Of a DNA stretch of 64,000 nucleotides, positions 21,517 to 30,900 are shown piece after piece. A program made the position numbers and the translations under genes. Source of the stretch: Lentinula raphanica (lineage: Eukaryota > Basidiomycota > Agaricomycetes > Agaricales > Omphalotaceae); the NCBI GenBank assembly GCA_027919835.1, contig JANVFP010000008.1:186001-250000 (forward strand), written 5' to 3'. The notes beneath the pieces were generated by a model. The model was given only the letters and a program-made list of their open reading frames with translations, did not search any database and was not told the origin of the DNA. Numbering within the stretch: the first letter of the stretch is position 1; each line of letters opens with the position of its first letter.

Positions 21517-23566
21517 TCAGTTTGCAAATGCCTGAATACCTGTGATAGCTTTGCCCAAGACGAGGGCATGGACGTCCTGCAATGCAAATCAGTATCGTCC
21601 ACGGGCGGGCGATGGAGGTTCGAAAGACTGACATTGGTTCCTACGATGGACATGAGAAATTGACTCTGAGTAGGAAGGCAGCAAACTCCACATACCTTCA
21701 TACGTGTTCGTAATCTGTAGATTCGATGCATGTCGTGCGATATGATACCTGAAATACATGTTTCAGCCCAGTCAGAGAACGCAAAACTCATGAAACGGAT
21801 TATTCACTCGTCTGATGCAGCATTTCCTCCAAGGATATCTAGCACACTCCTCGCATGCTGCAGCGCCTTTCCGCAATTATTCTTCTTGACGAGACTGATC
21901 ATTTCAGGAGCTAACAACCCTTGATCCTTGAGACGGCCAACTTGCAAACTCGCTAGTAGGCCGATTGCGACTTCACTCTGAGCTTCAGCAAGCTTTTTTT
22001 GTATAAGTTGGAACGAGGCTATGGGTCGTTTGAATTGATGTCGTTCTAGAGCGTAGGAGCGAGCACGAGTCACACAATCTTCGAGTGCTCCCATCACACC
22101 CCAAGAAATACCGTACCTAGAGAGATAGTTATGACCAGATACACAAAGTCGGCGGTTGCATTAAGGACTTACCGTGCGGAGTTCAGGCAAGAAAATGCAG
22201 ACCCCAACCCTTTGGTTCCAGGCAGAAGAGAATCCTGGGGGACACGAACGTTATCCATAAATATGGAGCCAGTCAATGACACGCGCAACGAAATCTTGTT
22301 CTTGATTGGCGGTGCTGAAAGACCCTTTGTTCCCTGGATGGCTTGATGCGTGAGAGTCACTGATGGTACGAGGATACACCTACCTTCTCCAGTATGAATC
22401 CACGAACTTTGTTGTCCCATTTACAACGGGCCCAAATCACATGTATATCTCTGAATCGTTTGTCAGATACCGCAATGCATGATTTCGTCGAGACGTACGC
22501 AACAGGTGCATTAGAAATCCATGTCTTGCTGCCATTGATGATGAAGCCTCCGTCGACTTCCTCTGCAGTAGTCTCCATGCTCGCAGGGTCAGAGCCATGA
22601 TTGGGTTCCGTTAATCCCTGGTAAGCCTCATTAGAACTTAGCCGTGGTATATGACACGAAGGTAACAAACAAATGCTCCAATGATCTCTCCACGGGCTAT
22701 GTAGACGGTTTCGGATTGTTTTAGTTGAGAAGGACAGCGTCAAACTTACCTAGCCTAGGTAGATATTTCTCCTTCTGCATTTCGGAACCGAACTCATGAA
22801 TTGGATGCATTACAAGGGAGGACTGAACGGAGGCTGTAGAGCGATATCCTGAGTCCACCCTTGTTGTGTATACAAACAGTGAGCAAGCACAACCCATTTG
22901 ACGACAAGAAAGGAACAAGGGCCTACCTCTCAATCTCTCGCGCAATAAGCCCATACGCAACGTTGCTCACACCAGCACACCCGTATCCCTGTATTGTAGG
23001 GCCTAAAAGACCCATCGCTCCCATTTCGGGAATGACGGATGGATCAAATTCTACACGAGCAGTTTAATCACATAGCTGTAGGTTACTAGAGTGAGAGTAT
23101 ACCTTCCGTACGCCATCCATGTAGGACACGGGGCGCGAGTTTCTCCTACATAGGCAACGATCTGTGAGACAAGAGGATGGTAGATATATGTGGGAGCGAA
23201 CTTGGCAATATGCATTGGCTGACTCCCTGTGCAGGTATACATCAATAACTGGTTTTACACTCTGTTCGCCTGGAAGACAAACCTAATTGCCTTTTCCTCT
23301 TCGGTGAGCAATGATTCCATATTCAATGGGTCCTGTTATAGGAAGTTTAAGCTAAGAGATTTCGTCTCCGATGGTAAGCACACGCACCTCCCAGTTGAAC
23401 TTGGCAAATTCTCAAATTGTCGTTAGTACTTGAGCTCGCCTTGAAGGTTAGAATACATACTAGATCCGGATGTAGTGGAAGCACAGCGGGAGATTAACGG
23501 CACCCTTCGCTCAGCATTCCTTAAAGATATGCTCTTGTAGAGTGTAGCGCGCGATATACCGAACAT
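21517..23566 (-). CDS. Glutaryl-CoA dehydrogenase, mitochondrial
   Basis: FAD enzyme that oxidises and decarboxylates glutaryl-CoA to crotonyl-CoA in lysine and tryptophan breakdown. The start [20 protein letters not shown] is a mitochondrial presequence (Arg/Ser-rich, no acid until position 18). Then follow [20 protein letters not shown], the flavin and substrate signatures [12 protein letters not shown] and [36 protein letters not shown], and [20 protein letters not shown] with the catalytic Glu of the family. The gene is split by many short introns, and one exon is only 8 nt (21640-21633) directly after the catalytic Glu codon. Downstream exons are 22173-22333 (reverse), 22116-21808, 21748-21696, the microexon and 21576-21517. 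It shares a 197-bp divergent promoter with the eL33 gene. Confidence 0.93.
21633..21640 (-). other. 8-nt microexon of the glutaryl-CoA dehydrogenase gene
   Basis: GAACCAAT on the minus strand, flanked by ATCGTAG and GTCAGTC. With it the protein reads TYEG-TN-DVHAL as the family requires; without it the last exon is out of frame. Its introns are 55 and 56 bp. Confidence 0.88.
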
Positions 23567-23763
23567 CCTGAATTGACAGTGGTAGTGTTAGTGTGGTAAG
23601 GAAAGAAACCTGGAACAGAATTCGGAAGGTCCGAAACTCTGACGCTCAGCTTAGCGCCCGCACCGCCACATTCCGCTTCGATTCTGATGTAAGCATTTTT
23701 GGGACCCTTCAAGACCAGCAAGACCAACCAGCAAGATCCTCTATCCGGTTTTCGGCCTCAAAA
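23567..23763. promoter_or_regulatory. Divergent promoter, GCDH / ribosomal protein eL33
   Basis: 197 bp between two outward-facing ATGs of a catabolic and a translation gene. No TATA box seen. Confidence 0.5.
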
Positions 23764-24420
23764 ATGACTTCCACCAGGTGAGCATAGGGCTTGTGATGCT
23801 CCCAAGAGTGTGCATGGACGATATCAGGCGGTTTGGAGTGGTAGAATGGATGGATTAGTCGAAAGATGGTTGGATGACTTATGACTTGAAACGGATTACT
23901 TTGGATATTTAACGAATGGATATCTGACTGCGATCATCTTTCGTAGACTGTACTCCAAAGGCCGTGTCCTGGGACACAAACGTGCCAAACGCAACTCTCG
24001 CCCCAATACATCCTTGATTCAGATCGAGGGTGTTGCTACAAAGGAGGACGCCCAATTTTATCTCGGAAAGGTGCGTTTACCATCTCTGGGATCACGATAA
24101 TTATTCTGACTATACCCTCTGTAGCGTGTAGCATATGTGTACAAAGCGAAACGGGAAATCCAGGGCTCAAAAGTGCGAGTGATTTGGGGGTACGTTGAAA
24201 CCTATCATTTTCCAATTGTCCTTGCTTAAAGCTGCTATCCTTAGACGTGTTACTCGGCCACATGGAAGCTCTGGTGTAGTTAAATCAAAATTCCGATCGA
24301 ACCTTCCTCCCCGTGCGTTTGGTGCTAGTGTCCGGGTGGTGCGTCTTCAAAATCTTCGAATCACGGGCGTAGACTGATATCTTTCCTGCTCTTCAGATGC
24401 TCTATCCTTCGAACATCTGA
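23764..24420 (+). CDS. 60S ribosomal protein eL33 (L35A family)
   Basis: Cytoplasmic large-subunit protein, 106 residues, the usual size. Five exons: 23764-23777, 23947-24070, 24125-24189, 24245-24338, 24397-24420. The protein opens MTSTR, then [65 protein letters not shown] and [19 protein letters not shown], all diagnostic of the family. The 14-bp first exon followed by a longer intron (169 bp) is typical of fungal ribosomal protein genes, where the first intron often has a regulatory role. Confidence 0.96.
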
Positions 24421-25347
24421 TTATATTCTGTACAACCCATGGCTAGCTATCGTATTCTCTATACTTACATGCAATATGACATGACCGCATGCACACACAA
24501 ACTGTCGCGATTAGTCTTTTGAAAGATGACATCCAACTCCGGTCTCGTTCTGCCTCTTGCCCGCAATTTTCACAGCACTCGTGGGACCCTACTGTGTCCC
24601 GCAGAGGAAATCATCCCAGCATTTTTGTCCAGAGTACTTCGAATTTCGCAGCTCTACTTCAGCGTGATCGAGATCAATGAAAGCCTATCCTCTTATTTTC
24701 AGGAGCATGGTTAGATCGAAGGAGGGTTCACGAGGTTTCATGCGAGAGAAGAGGAGAGGAGGCTATCAGGAGGTCGAGCTCACTGACTCGGATGCCTGTA
24801 CGGACCAGCACCTGCCAGCAACTGATTTTCACGTTGGCCGCGATGAGGACGACTTTGATGAGCAATTCTTTGGTATGTACGTCCATAATTTGGTCCACAT
24901 CCAAACTCAGAACTCTGAAGCAAGCCTCAGGGTCAGGCGCCAATGCATCGGCGCTTCGTTTGGGCGCTTATGGAATGAAGACCAAATGTTCTTGACGCAT
25001 TTTACTCTCTTCTCGCGAGATGATAAGAGAACCCTTCCCAACTCGCTCGGATATCTTCTATGAGATACCTTCCTTTTTCTCATATCTCAAGTGGAAATTT
25101 CATCGTTTTGAGAACCTAGCGAACCTTTCATTCCCATCTCATACAACTTTCATGTTCCTCAGACGTGTGAGAGCCGATATTTACTGCCTGGCACCCACTG
25201 TCAATCATGGATAGCACAAACTATGTTATGTTCCCCCAGCTTCACAAGATTCTCACGCGCATTTCTAGAGAAGACACTGCTAGTTCGTCAGGATTACTCC
25301 TCTGCTGCTCTGTACAAGCAAAGGACGCAGTGTATCTACATATTCTT
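24421..25347. other. Intergenic, nothing recognised
   Basis: About 0.9 kb with overlapping short frames on both strands, the longest 128 codons on the plus strand from 24677. None has a domain or a consistent exon pattern, so I do not call a gene. Confidence 0.4.
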
Positions 25348-26139
25348 CTACTCTTTATCCGAAGTATGTGGAGAGGCATTCGCAGAGTGTATCGGACTAC
25401 CCTTCTTACTAGCCTTGATCTCCCCCTTTGCCGTCCACGTCCTCCCATCCGCCTTCATCTCATAACTATACACCTCATGGACTGCAGTATTCTTTTCCAA
25501 TGCAGGCCACTCATCATCTGTCCAGATATTATGCGCCTTATCGTACTCGGGACCATACACGAAATGCGCCTTCTTATCCGCCGGTCTCGCGTACTCTGCA
25601 AACGCAGCACAAACTGCACGCCAGTCTGTACCAGACTGCCATTTGGTGGACTCGGTGGTAGGAACCTTGGCGTCCTCGAGGGCGTCAAAGACGGTAAATC
25701 CACCATGGGTGCCGACGATGGATTTGTCTTTCTTGAGGAGGTCAGCCACCTGTTTGGCTCCTCTACGTCCTTTCTTCCCGGACCAGAACACAGGAGCTCT
25801 GGTGAGTGTGTGGGAATTGGTCTTGAGGTGGTTGATGAATGCTACGGCCGCACTGAAAAGATTCAAGTCAATAAATAGAGGCTCAGACCAAATACAAACG
25901 CGATCCGTACGGTGCGACGGCCTTGGGCGTACGCCTCTCAATGATGCTCTGGGGGTAATCAAGTGAGTTTTCCGGTGATTGCAGAATGCAAACTGAATAT
26001 CAAGACTAACCTCAAGGAGTGCTCGTGCTTCTACACCTGTCGCGGGCGCGCATTCATCGAGGTCTTCAGCGCCAGTCGGCATCGCCATCGTGGCGGAGAA
26101 GAATAGAGCTGCAAGCGCAAAAATAACAGAGGAACGCAT
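25348..26139 (-). CDS. Predicted secreted protein of unknown family
   Basis: Three exons (26139-26011, 25948-25896, 25852-25348) give 228 residues. MRSSVIFALAALFFSATMA is a signal peptide, followed by a short propeptide-like segment (GAEDLDECAPATGVEAR). The mature region includes SRFAAVAFINHLKTNSH, VFWSGKKGRRGAKQVADLL, VGTHGGFTVFDALED, TDWRAVCAAFAEYA and KAHFVYGPEYDKAHNIWTDD. It is rich in conserved-looking Trp, Gly and Phe, as in an enzyme. There are only two Cys (CAP and VCAA), unlike small effector proteins. I do not recognise the fold. The order FWSG, then a Gly-Gly segment, then a W...FA...A helix is loosely like secreted NAD-cleaving or cyclase-like domains, but this is a guess. No membrane segment after the signal. 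Confidence 0.8.
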   Translation of the reverse strand: MRSSVIFALAALFFSATMAMPTGAEDLDECAPATGVEARALLEVSLDIQFAFCNHRKTHLITPRASLRGVRPRPSHRTDRVCIWSEPLFIDLNLFSAAVAFINHLKTNSHTLTRAPVFWSGKKGRRGAKQVADLLKKDKSIVGTHGGFTVFDALEDAKVPTTESTKWQSGTDWRAVCAAFAEYARPADKKAHFVYGPEYDKAHNIWTDDEWPALEKNTAVHEVYSYEMKADGRTWTAKGEIKASKKGSPIHSANASPHTSDKE

Positions 26140-26830
26140 AATAAGTTTGCTCTTGATATGATATGTATTGTTGGAAGGATACCTGGTGAGCGAAATCGTT
26201 AAAAATTCACCAAGATAGATAGAACGTATATACTGACAACTTTCGAGAGAAAGGGATGTGTATAAGGTGATAACAGTTGTTCGGCTTTGCGCAGTTGTGA
26301 TCAAGACTCGACCTGATTCAAGGCATATATCTCCGTGAGTGTCAGTTTTTTCGAACAGTTGACCAGTGCTTACCTGCGATGTCTTGAATATTCGACGTCT
26401 CAAACGTAGTGAAGATATCAGCTTGCAACACTTCGTATTTATACGACGAGACCTGGAAGACACTGGGGGACCGGAGTGCCAGTAAGTATGCGTTAGAGTG
26501 AGAATTTGCACCCAGGAGGAGCTCCAAACTCGACGTTCGATGTTCAGAGCGGGATGGTGAGTATCACTGTTCCATTGCTGTAGGCTAACGCACGATATTC
26601 TAATCAAGGAATCGAACTCACGAATCAAAATTGCGGTCCATTTCAAGCTCAGCACATCAAAAACCCTGAAAACGAAATTTACCATGGAATACAATCATCA
26701 TCTCTGGTCAACCACCCAATCTAGGTTCCAACCAGGAAAATCAAAATCCTATACATACTACATTGCGAAAAATATCCACGACTGTGTGCGAGTGGACGTG
26801 TTTTTCCCTAGAATCCCTACTCTGCTCTCA
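26140..26830. other. Intergenic, upstream of the secreted-protein gene
   Basis: About 690 bp. On the minus strand a long frame continues upstream of the ATG at 26139, but it has no family features and is probably promoter and leader. Confidence 0.45.
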
Positions 26831-27319
26831 CTAAGATTTCGTGGTCGCAAGGGCTTCCCGCTCATTGTGCGGTCCATGAATGCTGCCAAGGATTAAACCA
26901 GCACCGACAAGGAGGACTGGGGCCGAATCCAGAGTGGCGATGCTCACGAGCGTACCAGAAAAGGATTGCCAAGAGCTCTAGTGGGGTTTTACAATTTCTC
27001 GAATGCCAAATTCCCTGTGCGATTTTGAAGATTGAACAAGAAAAAAACGGATTAGCCAAAGAGTGTCTTCAAGATTCACGAACTCGGTGAATTTCCCCCC
27101 ACCTACCTCATGATTAGCTGTGGATTGATCGTTTATTCCACCAATCGTAGTTGTCACTTGACGCTATGGCCTAGGAAACTCTTCCAGCAACACCAGTGGG
27201 TGGTGATTATGTATGGCCTTCCAGCTTGTACAGCCCGTCGACGGCTGAGTACTTACCCGAATCTCAAGCAGCATCATGAACACACAGGTTACTCTTAGTT
27301 GAATGTCGAGTGGGGTCAT
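26831..27319 (-). CDS. Small single-pass membrane protein, hypothetical
   Basis: Three exons (27319-27257, 27163-27107, 26977-26831) join in phase 0 to give 88 residues. The model starts MTPLDIQLRVTCVFMMLLEI and ends with a stop after EREALATTKS. The last exon has a hydrophobic helix (LDSAPVLLVGAGLILGSI) with HGPHNER after it. Exon-intron borders are GTAAGT/ATAG and GTAGGT/CTAG; the second intron is long for this locus (129 bp). I do not recognise the family. All three exons are multiples of three, which makes the coding phase easy to keep but weakens the frame test. Position between a secreted protein and a mitochondrial-type gene gives no clue. Confidence 0.5.
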
Positions 27320-27392
27320 TGGAACACCGTTAAGAGGGGGGCTCAAAAATACGACTACGAATGACTAGCACTGTGATACTTATTCTAATATA

Positions 27393-28829
27393 CTAAAACC
27401 AATTGCCCATGAAACCCTTTAACTTGCTCGTCATGTTTCCCTCCGTCGCCGCTTCACCTTTCACCTCATTCGACGCTGATTGGCCCTTTGACGACAAGGA
27501 AGCAGATGCTGAAGCTGCGACCGCTGCAGAAGGCCTATGCTGCAATCCCTTCGGTCTCTGAGTCGGCGGAGGATTTCCTTTCACCTGCGCTTGAGGTTGT
27601 CGTTGGTTTTTGGCTTTGTTTGGCTTCTGTATATTTTTAAGAATCGAATTGGCTATCCTCAATTGAGCGATAGCTTCAGGTGATTTGTCGAGAGATTGGA
27701 TGGATGGAGCGGGAGTAGGAGTGGAGGGAAGAGCAGGAGAAGTATCAACTACTCCGGCTGCTTCAACGTTGACCGCGTCAACCGATGGAGAATTAGAATA
27801 TTGGTCAGACACGGGAATTGAAGGGGGAATCGAATCATCTGGTGGGACCAGATTGTCTTCCTCTTTGCTGTTCTCGTGCGTTTGAGCTGGTTGCTTTGAT
27901 GGAGCAACCCATGTCTTCGCTGCCGAAGTGGCCTCTTTTTGTGGCCTCTTCTCGAATGGATTATGCATGCCAAGCATATTAGCATATCTGGTTACAACAT
28001 GCCGCATGATAGGATGGTCGACTGTATCTTCTTGTACTTGTGCCGGCGTTCTAGGTTCAACAGCACTGAACCCTGACCATCTGACGAATGCTCCCATAGC
28101 CGGTCTTCTGAGATACTGCGCATCGGCTTTTATTGGAGGGCTTCGAACATTATCTGAGGGCTATGTCAGCAGTGCAAGTAAGGTGAAGTAGAGCTCACTT
28201 GCTTGCAGTCAAAATTTGAAAATACAAGAATTCACGGAATGGATCCTTCCTTCGGTCGTATTTTTCCGATAAGTCAGGCTTGAAGAGCTGTGGTTTATCC
28301 TCTGCTTTGTGAGGTGGAGTATCCAAGAGAGGTTCTAAGCTGGCTAAACCTATCCCTCCTTGTAAGGGATCAGGTCTGGGTATTTTGGGTACGGCAATTC
28401 GATGCGATTCAGTGACGCTTGTAGCGAGCGAGGCAGAACTCGAAGCTCTGAACTTAACCAGCATCGTTGTTGATTTCCGAAGGTCGTTCTAGAAAGATGA
28501 TGCCGGTCAGTCATAGAGTACTCATACGTATGTACCGAGCCATAACTCACCGTTGAAAGCGACCGGAATTCATCAATTGGCCCGTATAGCTGCTCAATGT
28601 ACTGCACGGTGGCGAGGATATCTGCAGGGTCTCTTGGGGCATGCCAGAAATTTACTCGAACAGCGTTCGGGCTTTCATCAAAACCTATGCTCGCCTCGAC
28701 TGGATCTCTAGCTTTTCGCGGTGAAGACGTTTGGAGAGGATTTATGGAGGAAGCAGAACTCAGTCTGCGGCAGGTCGTCGGTGAAGTTTGTCGGGCGACG
28801 CGCCGTGTGACTACTAGAGCGCGAGACAT
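27393..28829 (-). CDS. Presumed mitochondrial protein of unknown function
   Basis: Three exons (28829-28551, 28488-28203, 28153-27393), 441 residues. The start MSRALVVTRRVARQTSPTTC followed by RRLSSASS is a good mitochondrial targeting sequence. The folded-looking part is near residues 45-95 (AVRVNFWHAPRDPADILATV, IEQLYGPIDEFR) and continues with NDLRKSTTMLVKF and KYDRRKDPFREFLYFQILTA. The C-terminal half is Ser/Pro/Ala-rich and probably disordered. The second intron (28202-28154) starts with GCAAGT and must be GC-AG to keep frame. The gene is head-to-head with the NFKBIL1-like gene, 178 bp apart. I do not recognise the family; a mitoribosome- or translation-associated role would fit, but only as a guess. 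Confidence 0.75.
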
Positions 28830-29007
28830 AGGACTCTGGAAGAAAGACCTCAGATTGTTTAGGGTTAGGGCTCCGGAAGCTGCTACTATTTCAGGATAAT
28901 TCCGCCTTTGCCGCAATAGCCCCTGTACCGGCAAGTGAGAGCGCCTCGGCTTAGTAATCGAAAGCCTTTGGCTCCGGTATACGACTGTATTTCCTTTCAA
29001 AACTCCA
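28830..29007. promoter_or_regulatory. Short divergent promoter region
   Basis: 178 bp between the start codons of the presumed mitochondrial protein and the NFKBIL1-like protein. Confidence 0.4.
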
Positions 29008-30213
29008 ATGCCTAAACTTCATCTCAAACGAACACCAGAGGAGGAAGCTCTGCGACGGTTGCGGAAGAAAGAGAAGAAGGAAGCCAAACGACGAAAGAAA
29101 GAAGATCATTATGGTCCCAGCTCATCTAGCAGCAAACGGCGTCATCGAGAGGCTGCTGTAGGGGAAGAGTTCACTGATCAACAATGGGATTCTACTGAAG
29201 GAGACGAAGAATTCATTGGTCCAAGACCAGGACCCTCAAACTATCAAGCAGACTATGAAACACTTCGTGCGGAGATTGAAGAACAGCGGTTCCGAGAGAA
29301 AATGGCACTGGCGTTCGAGGATGACGAACGACTAGATTCTATCGAAGCCCGCTTCAATTCTTTTGCACATGTTCCTGCACACTGGGGTGGAAGAAACGAT
29401 TCAAAGGCTCGTATGAATTCTGATAACGACGAGTTCCTCGCTATGGATCCGATGTCAATGGATGATGAAGAATACGCGGAATGGATCAGGATGGGAATGT
29501 ACCGGTAGGATTTGAAAATATTCTCAACGCAAGAAAGATTCTGATATCATGCGATCCGTAGCAAAACACACGCTCAAGAGATTGCGGAAAAAGAACGTGT
29601 CAAGGCCGAGCAAGCAGCCAAACGTGCCCAAGAAAAGGCACTACGCGCAGAATCGGAGCGTCTGGAGAAAATTGCTGCGGCAGAGCGGAGGTCTCGCAGA
29701 CGGGAGAAAGAGAACCAAAGATTGGAATTCATACGTTCAGAATACCACAATCGATGGAAGCTCTTACTATCCAACTCATCCGCCGATATTCCGCAGGGTG
29801 ATATCGGCTTCGATGACATACCTTGGCCAATTTTATCTGCATTCAAGCAGAAGTCAGATAAAAAATCAGCTTCGGATAATGCGCCGTCTCTATCACTAGA
29901 TGAATTCACTCGAGATGCGATATCGACGTTCTTGTTCACATCTCTACCTTCGGCAGACACCTCTATCGATTCCGCGATCGGTAGCACCACCTCATCTGGT
30001 CCATCAGTTTCTGCGAAGAAAATCGCAACAACGGAAATGGAAAAAGCAAGAAAGGATCGCAAGGAGAAGCTCCGCGAGACTCTTTTGCGATTCCACCCTG
30101 ACAAGTTTGAAGGTCGCCTCATGTCGCGAGTAAGGCCTCATGAGAAGGACAGGGTTACGGATGCTCTCGGTGTCGTTGTTCGTGTGTTGAATGACTTGAT
30201 GGGAGAAGGGTAG
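29008..30213 (+). CDS. NFKBIL1-like / J-domain-like nuclear protein
   Basis: Two exons (29008-29504 and 29562-30213), 382 residues. The N-terminus is highly basic (LRRLRKKEKKEAKRRKKED), then an acidic central part (DDEEYAEWIRMGMYR), a long Arg/Glu coiled coil (KERVKAEQAAKRAQEKALRA) and a C-terminal RFHPDKFEGRLMSRV segment with a divergent HPD motif, ending in VVVRVLNDLMGEG. The coiled coil followed by WHPDKF-type sequence is characteristic of NF-kappa-B inhibitor-like protein 1 homologues, which in other eukaryotes have been tied to splicing and transcript processing. There are no ankyrin repeats, unlike animal members. A nuclear location is inferred from the basic N-terminus. Confidence 0.75.
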
Positions 30214-30900
30214 TAAACCTTACAGTATTGGACAGAGGAAGAGATGTTTGAACAAGGACCTTGTACTTTCCTGTTCCGTGCAGACGTGCGAGTGTATCTT
30301 CTATCAACGTCATGCTCGACACCAATGAATACAACCGCATTCAGAACAACCTTTGTCATGGTAAATCATTTCCTAGGAGGTATTTTACACTACTAGAGCT
30401 TACTTACCATTCCTGGCTGGCATCTTTGTTGTAGAGAGGCACCACCATCGCACCACCAGTGACCAAGGATCCTGAATAAATTCGTTCCCGAGTAATTCTC
30501 ACACCAAGTCTCTTTGTCCACCTGAAGACAAGAAATCGTGTTTTTCCAGAGAAGAGAATGAGGGCTGCATTACATCGGGAAATCAAATCCACGAATCCAG
30601 CATCGTTCGCATCCAACGTTGGCCTGTCACCAACATTTCAAAGTGCATGTGAAGAAATATTACTGAAGAATAGATCGTCCGTTACACTAGATGAGTACAG
30701 AAGGTCCTTCCATACAGCAGATCGGATGCAATGTCCAAAAGGATTTTGTGCATTCTGAAGAGAGCACTGAGATGTGAGCAAGGAACATATTGTGGATATA
30801 CAAGAAAGCTTCTCCGTTAAAACTTCATAATACCTTAGGGATTGTAGTATGTAGGAAAATATCACAACAAAAATAACATAACCAATAAACACCGCGTAGA
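30214..30900. other. Convergent intergenic region
   Basis: About 690 bp between two converging genes. A minus-strand frame near 30612-30404 is followed by a GTAAGT donor but has no ATG, so I do not call a gene. Confidence 0.4.

Noticed and set aside
24677..25063. 128-codon plus-strand frame downstream of eL33
   Set aside because: No domain, and overlapping frames on the opposite strand look equally plausible; kept only as intergenic.
25207..25878. 223-codon plus-strand frame
   Set aside because: It is antisense to the spliced secreted-protein gene and has no family features; it exists because the coding strand opposite is rich in Lys and Glu codons.
30404..30612. Minus-strand frame of about 70 codons followed by a GTAAGT donor
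   Set aside because: No ATG starts it, the downstream acceptor gives an immediate stop, and no family is recognised.
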